Shown here in pieces: positions 62,756 through 64,000 of a stretch of DNA of 64,000 nucleotides (its first letter is position 1; each line of letters begins with the position of its first letter). The notes under the pieces were generated by a model. It was not told where the DNA came from, did no database searches, and saw nothing but the letters and a program-made list of their open reading frames with translations. Source of the stretch: Phyllobacterium myrsinacearum (GTDB lineage: Bacteria > Pseudomonadota > Alphaproteobacteria > Rhizobiales > Rhizobiaceae); NCBI RefSeq assembly GCF_002980555.1, contig NZ_PVBT01000006.1:248001-312000 (forward strand). The letters are read 5' to 3'. The translations under genes were made by a program, and so were the position numbers.

Positions 62756-63160
62756 ATGAAAAAAACCTATCATGGCAGCTGTCATTGCCAGGCCGTGCGT
62801 TTCGTATGCAGCATCGATCTCGATGCCGGTACGAGCAAATGCAATTGCTCGTTCTGCGGCAAGCTGCGGTTCTGGAAAGCCTTTATCGGCGGCGATGCGC
62901 TACAGATTCTCGCAGGGGCTGACAATCTCACGCAATATCAGTTCGGCAGCAAGACCATCACGCATTCCTTCTGCAGGACCTGCGGCGTCAAGCCGTTCGG
63001 ACAGGGCAATCTGGAGGTGATGGGCGGGCCGTTCTATGCCGTCAACCTGTCCGTTCTCGATGACCTTTCGCTGGAGGAGCTGCTGGCGGCCCCATTGGAA
63101 TATCAGGACGGCCTGCACGACAACTGGGAAGAGGCGCCGGCAGAAATCCGGCACCTGTAA
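62756..63160 (+). CDS. GFA-family (Mss4-like, CENP-V) zinc protein
   Basis: 134 residues. Cysteine pattern of the GFA domain: GSCHCQAV, CNCSFCG and FCRTCGVKPF, seven cysteines in the two zinc-binding clusters. Best-known members act on S-hydroxymethylglutathione; most have unknown function. It starts 19 bases after DUF899. AGGAG precedes the ATG. Convergent with the glutathione S-transferase gene through a shared terminator. Confidence 0.88.
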   Translation: MKKTYHGSCHCQAVRFVCSIDLDAGTSKCNCSFCGKLRFWKAFIGGDALQILAGADNLTQYQFGSKTITHSFCRTCGVKPFGQGNLEVMGGPFYAVNLSVLDDLSLEELLAAPLEYQDGLHDNWEEAPAEIRHL

Positions 63161-63169
63161 CATCATGAG

Positions 63170-63205
63170 AAATCCCCGGGATTGCAGCGGCAAATCCGGG
63201 GATTT
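63170..63205. terminator. Bidirectional terminator between GFA and GST genes
   Basis: AAATCCCCGG and CCGGGGATTT pair perfectly over 10 bases around a 16-base loop; A/T tracts border both sides (GATTTT follows on the plus strand). Confidence 0.7.
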
Positions 63206-63231
63206 GACGATTTTCTGCAGCTGCTTGCCGG

Positions 63232-63933
63232 TCAGCGCGCCCGTTGGCCGAACAGGATTTTCTGCGCTTCCTTGTCGTCGGCAAGATTACGGCGTGCTTC
63301 CTTGCCCAGATCCCTGCCCCTTTGAACAGCCGGCCGTGCAGCTACGGCCTCGAACCAGCGCTTGAGATTGGGAAAATCATTGAGATCCTGCCCCTGATTG
63401 GCGTAGGAGACAACCCAGCCGAATGACGCCATATCGGCGATGGAATAGTCACCGGCAAGATAGTCCCGGCCTTCCAGACGCCGGTTCATCACGCCATAAA
63501 GACGGTTGACCTCGTTGGTGTAGCGGTTGATGCCGTATTCGATCTTTTCAGGCGCATATTGCCGGAAATGATGTGCCTGCCCCGCCATCGGGCCGAGGCC
63601 GCCGACCTGCCAGAACAGCCACTCTTCCACGGCGACGCGCTTGCGCTCGTCCTGCGGATAGAACTTGCCGAACTTGCGGCCGAGATATTGCAGGATGGCA
63701 CCGGATTCAAACACGGAGATCGGCTCACCGCCCGGCCCTTCCGGGTCGATGATCGCGGGCATGCGATTGTTGGGCGCGATCTTGAGGAATGACGGTTCGA
63801 ATTGCTCGCCCTTGCCGATATTGACCAGCTTGAGATCGTAGGGAACCCCAAGCTCTTCCAGCATGATGGAAATTTTCCAGCCGTTGGGTGTCGGCCAATA
63901 ATAGAGTTCAATCGGCTTCGTCTGCGTCGTCAT
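63232..63933 (-). CDS. Glutathione S-transferase (YfcG/nu-class-like)
   Basis: 233 residues. The thioredoxin-like N-terminal domain reads IELYYWPTPNGWKISIMLEELGVPYDLKLVNIGKGEQF, with NGWK typical of YfcG/Ure2p-like GSTs. NRMPAIID and ESGAILQYLG form the glutathione site. The helical C-terminal domain includes GRDYLAGDYSIADMASFGWV (N-capping box). Such enzymes often have disulfide reductase activity. The start at 63933 is supported by a GGGAGAT site upstream. The last 67 bases of the window contain nothing identifiable. Confidence 0.92.
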   Translation of the reverse strand: MTTQTKPIELYYWPTPNGWKISIMLEELGVPYDLKLVNIGKGEQFEPSFLKIAPNNRMPAIIDPEGPGGEPISVFESGAILQYLGRKFGKFYPQDERKRVAVEEWLFWQVGGLGPMAGQAHHFRQYAPEKIEYGINRYTNEVNRLYGVMNRRLEGRDYLAGDYSIADMASFGWVVSYANQGQDLNDFPNLKRWFEAVAARPAVQRGRDLGKEARRNLADDKEAQKILFGQRAR

Positions 63934-64000
63934 ATCGATCTCCCGGGAGCAAAGTCTATCCGGTCAAACATAGGTGCCCGATGCCCGATCGCAATAGCCG

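Overview
The window looks like chromosomal DNA of a Rhizobiales alphaproteobacterium of the Brucellaceae/Phyllobacteriaceae type. Three things point there: two Omp2-type porins with the Brucella/Ochrobactrum N-terminus, the alphaproteobacterial block rpoZ - rsh - pyrE ... DUF2062 - acpS - lepB - rnc - era - recO, and the many small Rhizobiales-type secreted or membrane proteins. Base composition is GC-rich with NNC/NNG codons throughout, apart from a very AT-rich island near 57.5-57.7 kb. The genus is an inference.

Layout. 0-8 kb: a truncated nadA, a small lipoprotein, an MFS carrier, a secreted GH5 glycosidase, a complete galactitol-type PTS (IIC-IIA-IIB) and a divergent TetR/membrane-protein pair. 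7.8-16 kb: the housekeeping block, all on the minus strand (PaaI thioesterase, RecO, Era, RNase III, LepB, AcpS, DUF2062, PyrE, Rsh, RpoZ). 16-24 kb: NYN nuclease-like protein, family 5 uracil-DNA glycosylase, SmpB, DapA, soluble lytic transglycosylase, alpha/beta hydrolase, and a three-gene membrane-anchored cluster (BON protein, 31-residue peptide, HhH protein). 24-29 kb: two divergent Omp2-like porins flanking an SMR pump, a lone tyrosine recombinase with a small upstream ORF, and a PagL-like outer-membrane protein. 29-34 kb: small and orphan genes and tRNA-Ser(GCU).

34-45 kb is an export region. A CecR-like TetR gene diverges from a YbhG-YbhF-YbhS-YbhR type ABC exporter. A second TetR gene diverges from a MexEF-type RND pump whose promoter carries two palindromic operators. 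Two tiny membrane-peptide ORFs (41 and 22 residues) follow the pump. 45-50 kb: small envelope proteins, a VOC protein, MsrQ without an adjacent MsrP, a HisC-like aminotransferase and a DUF423 protein. 50-56.4 kb: a leucine/isovalerate catabolic operon (TetR regulator, isovaleryl-CoA dehydrogenase, methylcrotonyl-CoA carboxylase) with an AbrB/VapC toxin-antitoxin pair inside it. 56.5-64 kb: Dps, an orphan 69-residue gene beside the AT-rich island, DUF1127/LysR, a Sel1-like protein, DUF2147, a class A beta-lactamase, an SRPBCC-DUF899-GFA operon with ArsR-type operator repeats, and a glutathione S-transferase.

The most unusual points are the toxin-antitoxin pair inside the leucine operon, two TetR-linked promoters that predict leaderless mRNAs, the tandem micro-ORFs behind the RND pump, the near-identical 5' ends of the two porin genes, and a full sugar PTS in a lineage that mostly has only the regulatory PTS. 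Nothing was searched against databases; family names rest on recognised motifs and sequence memory.
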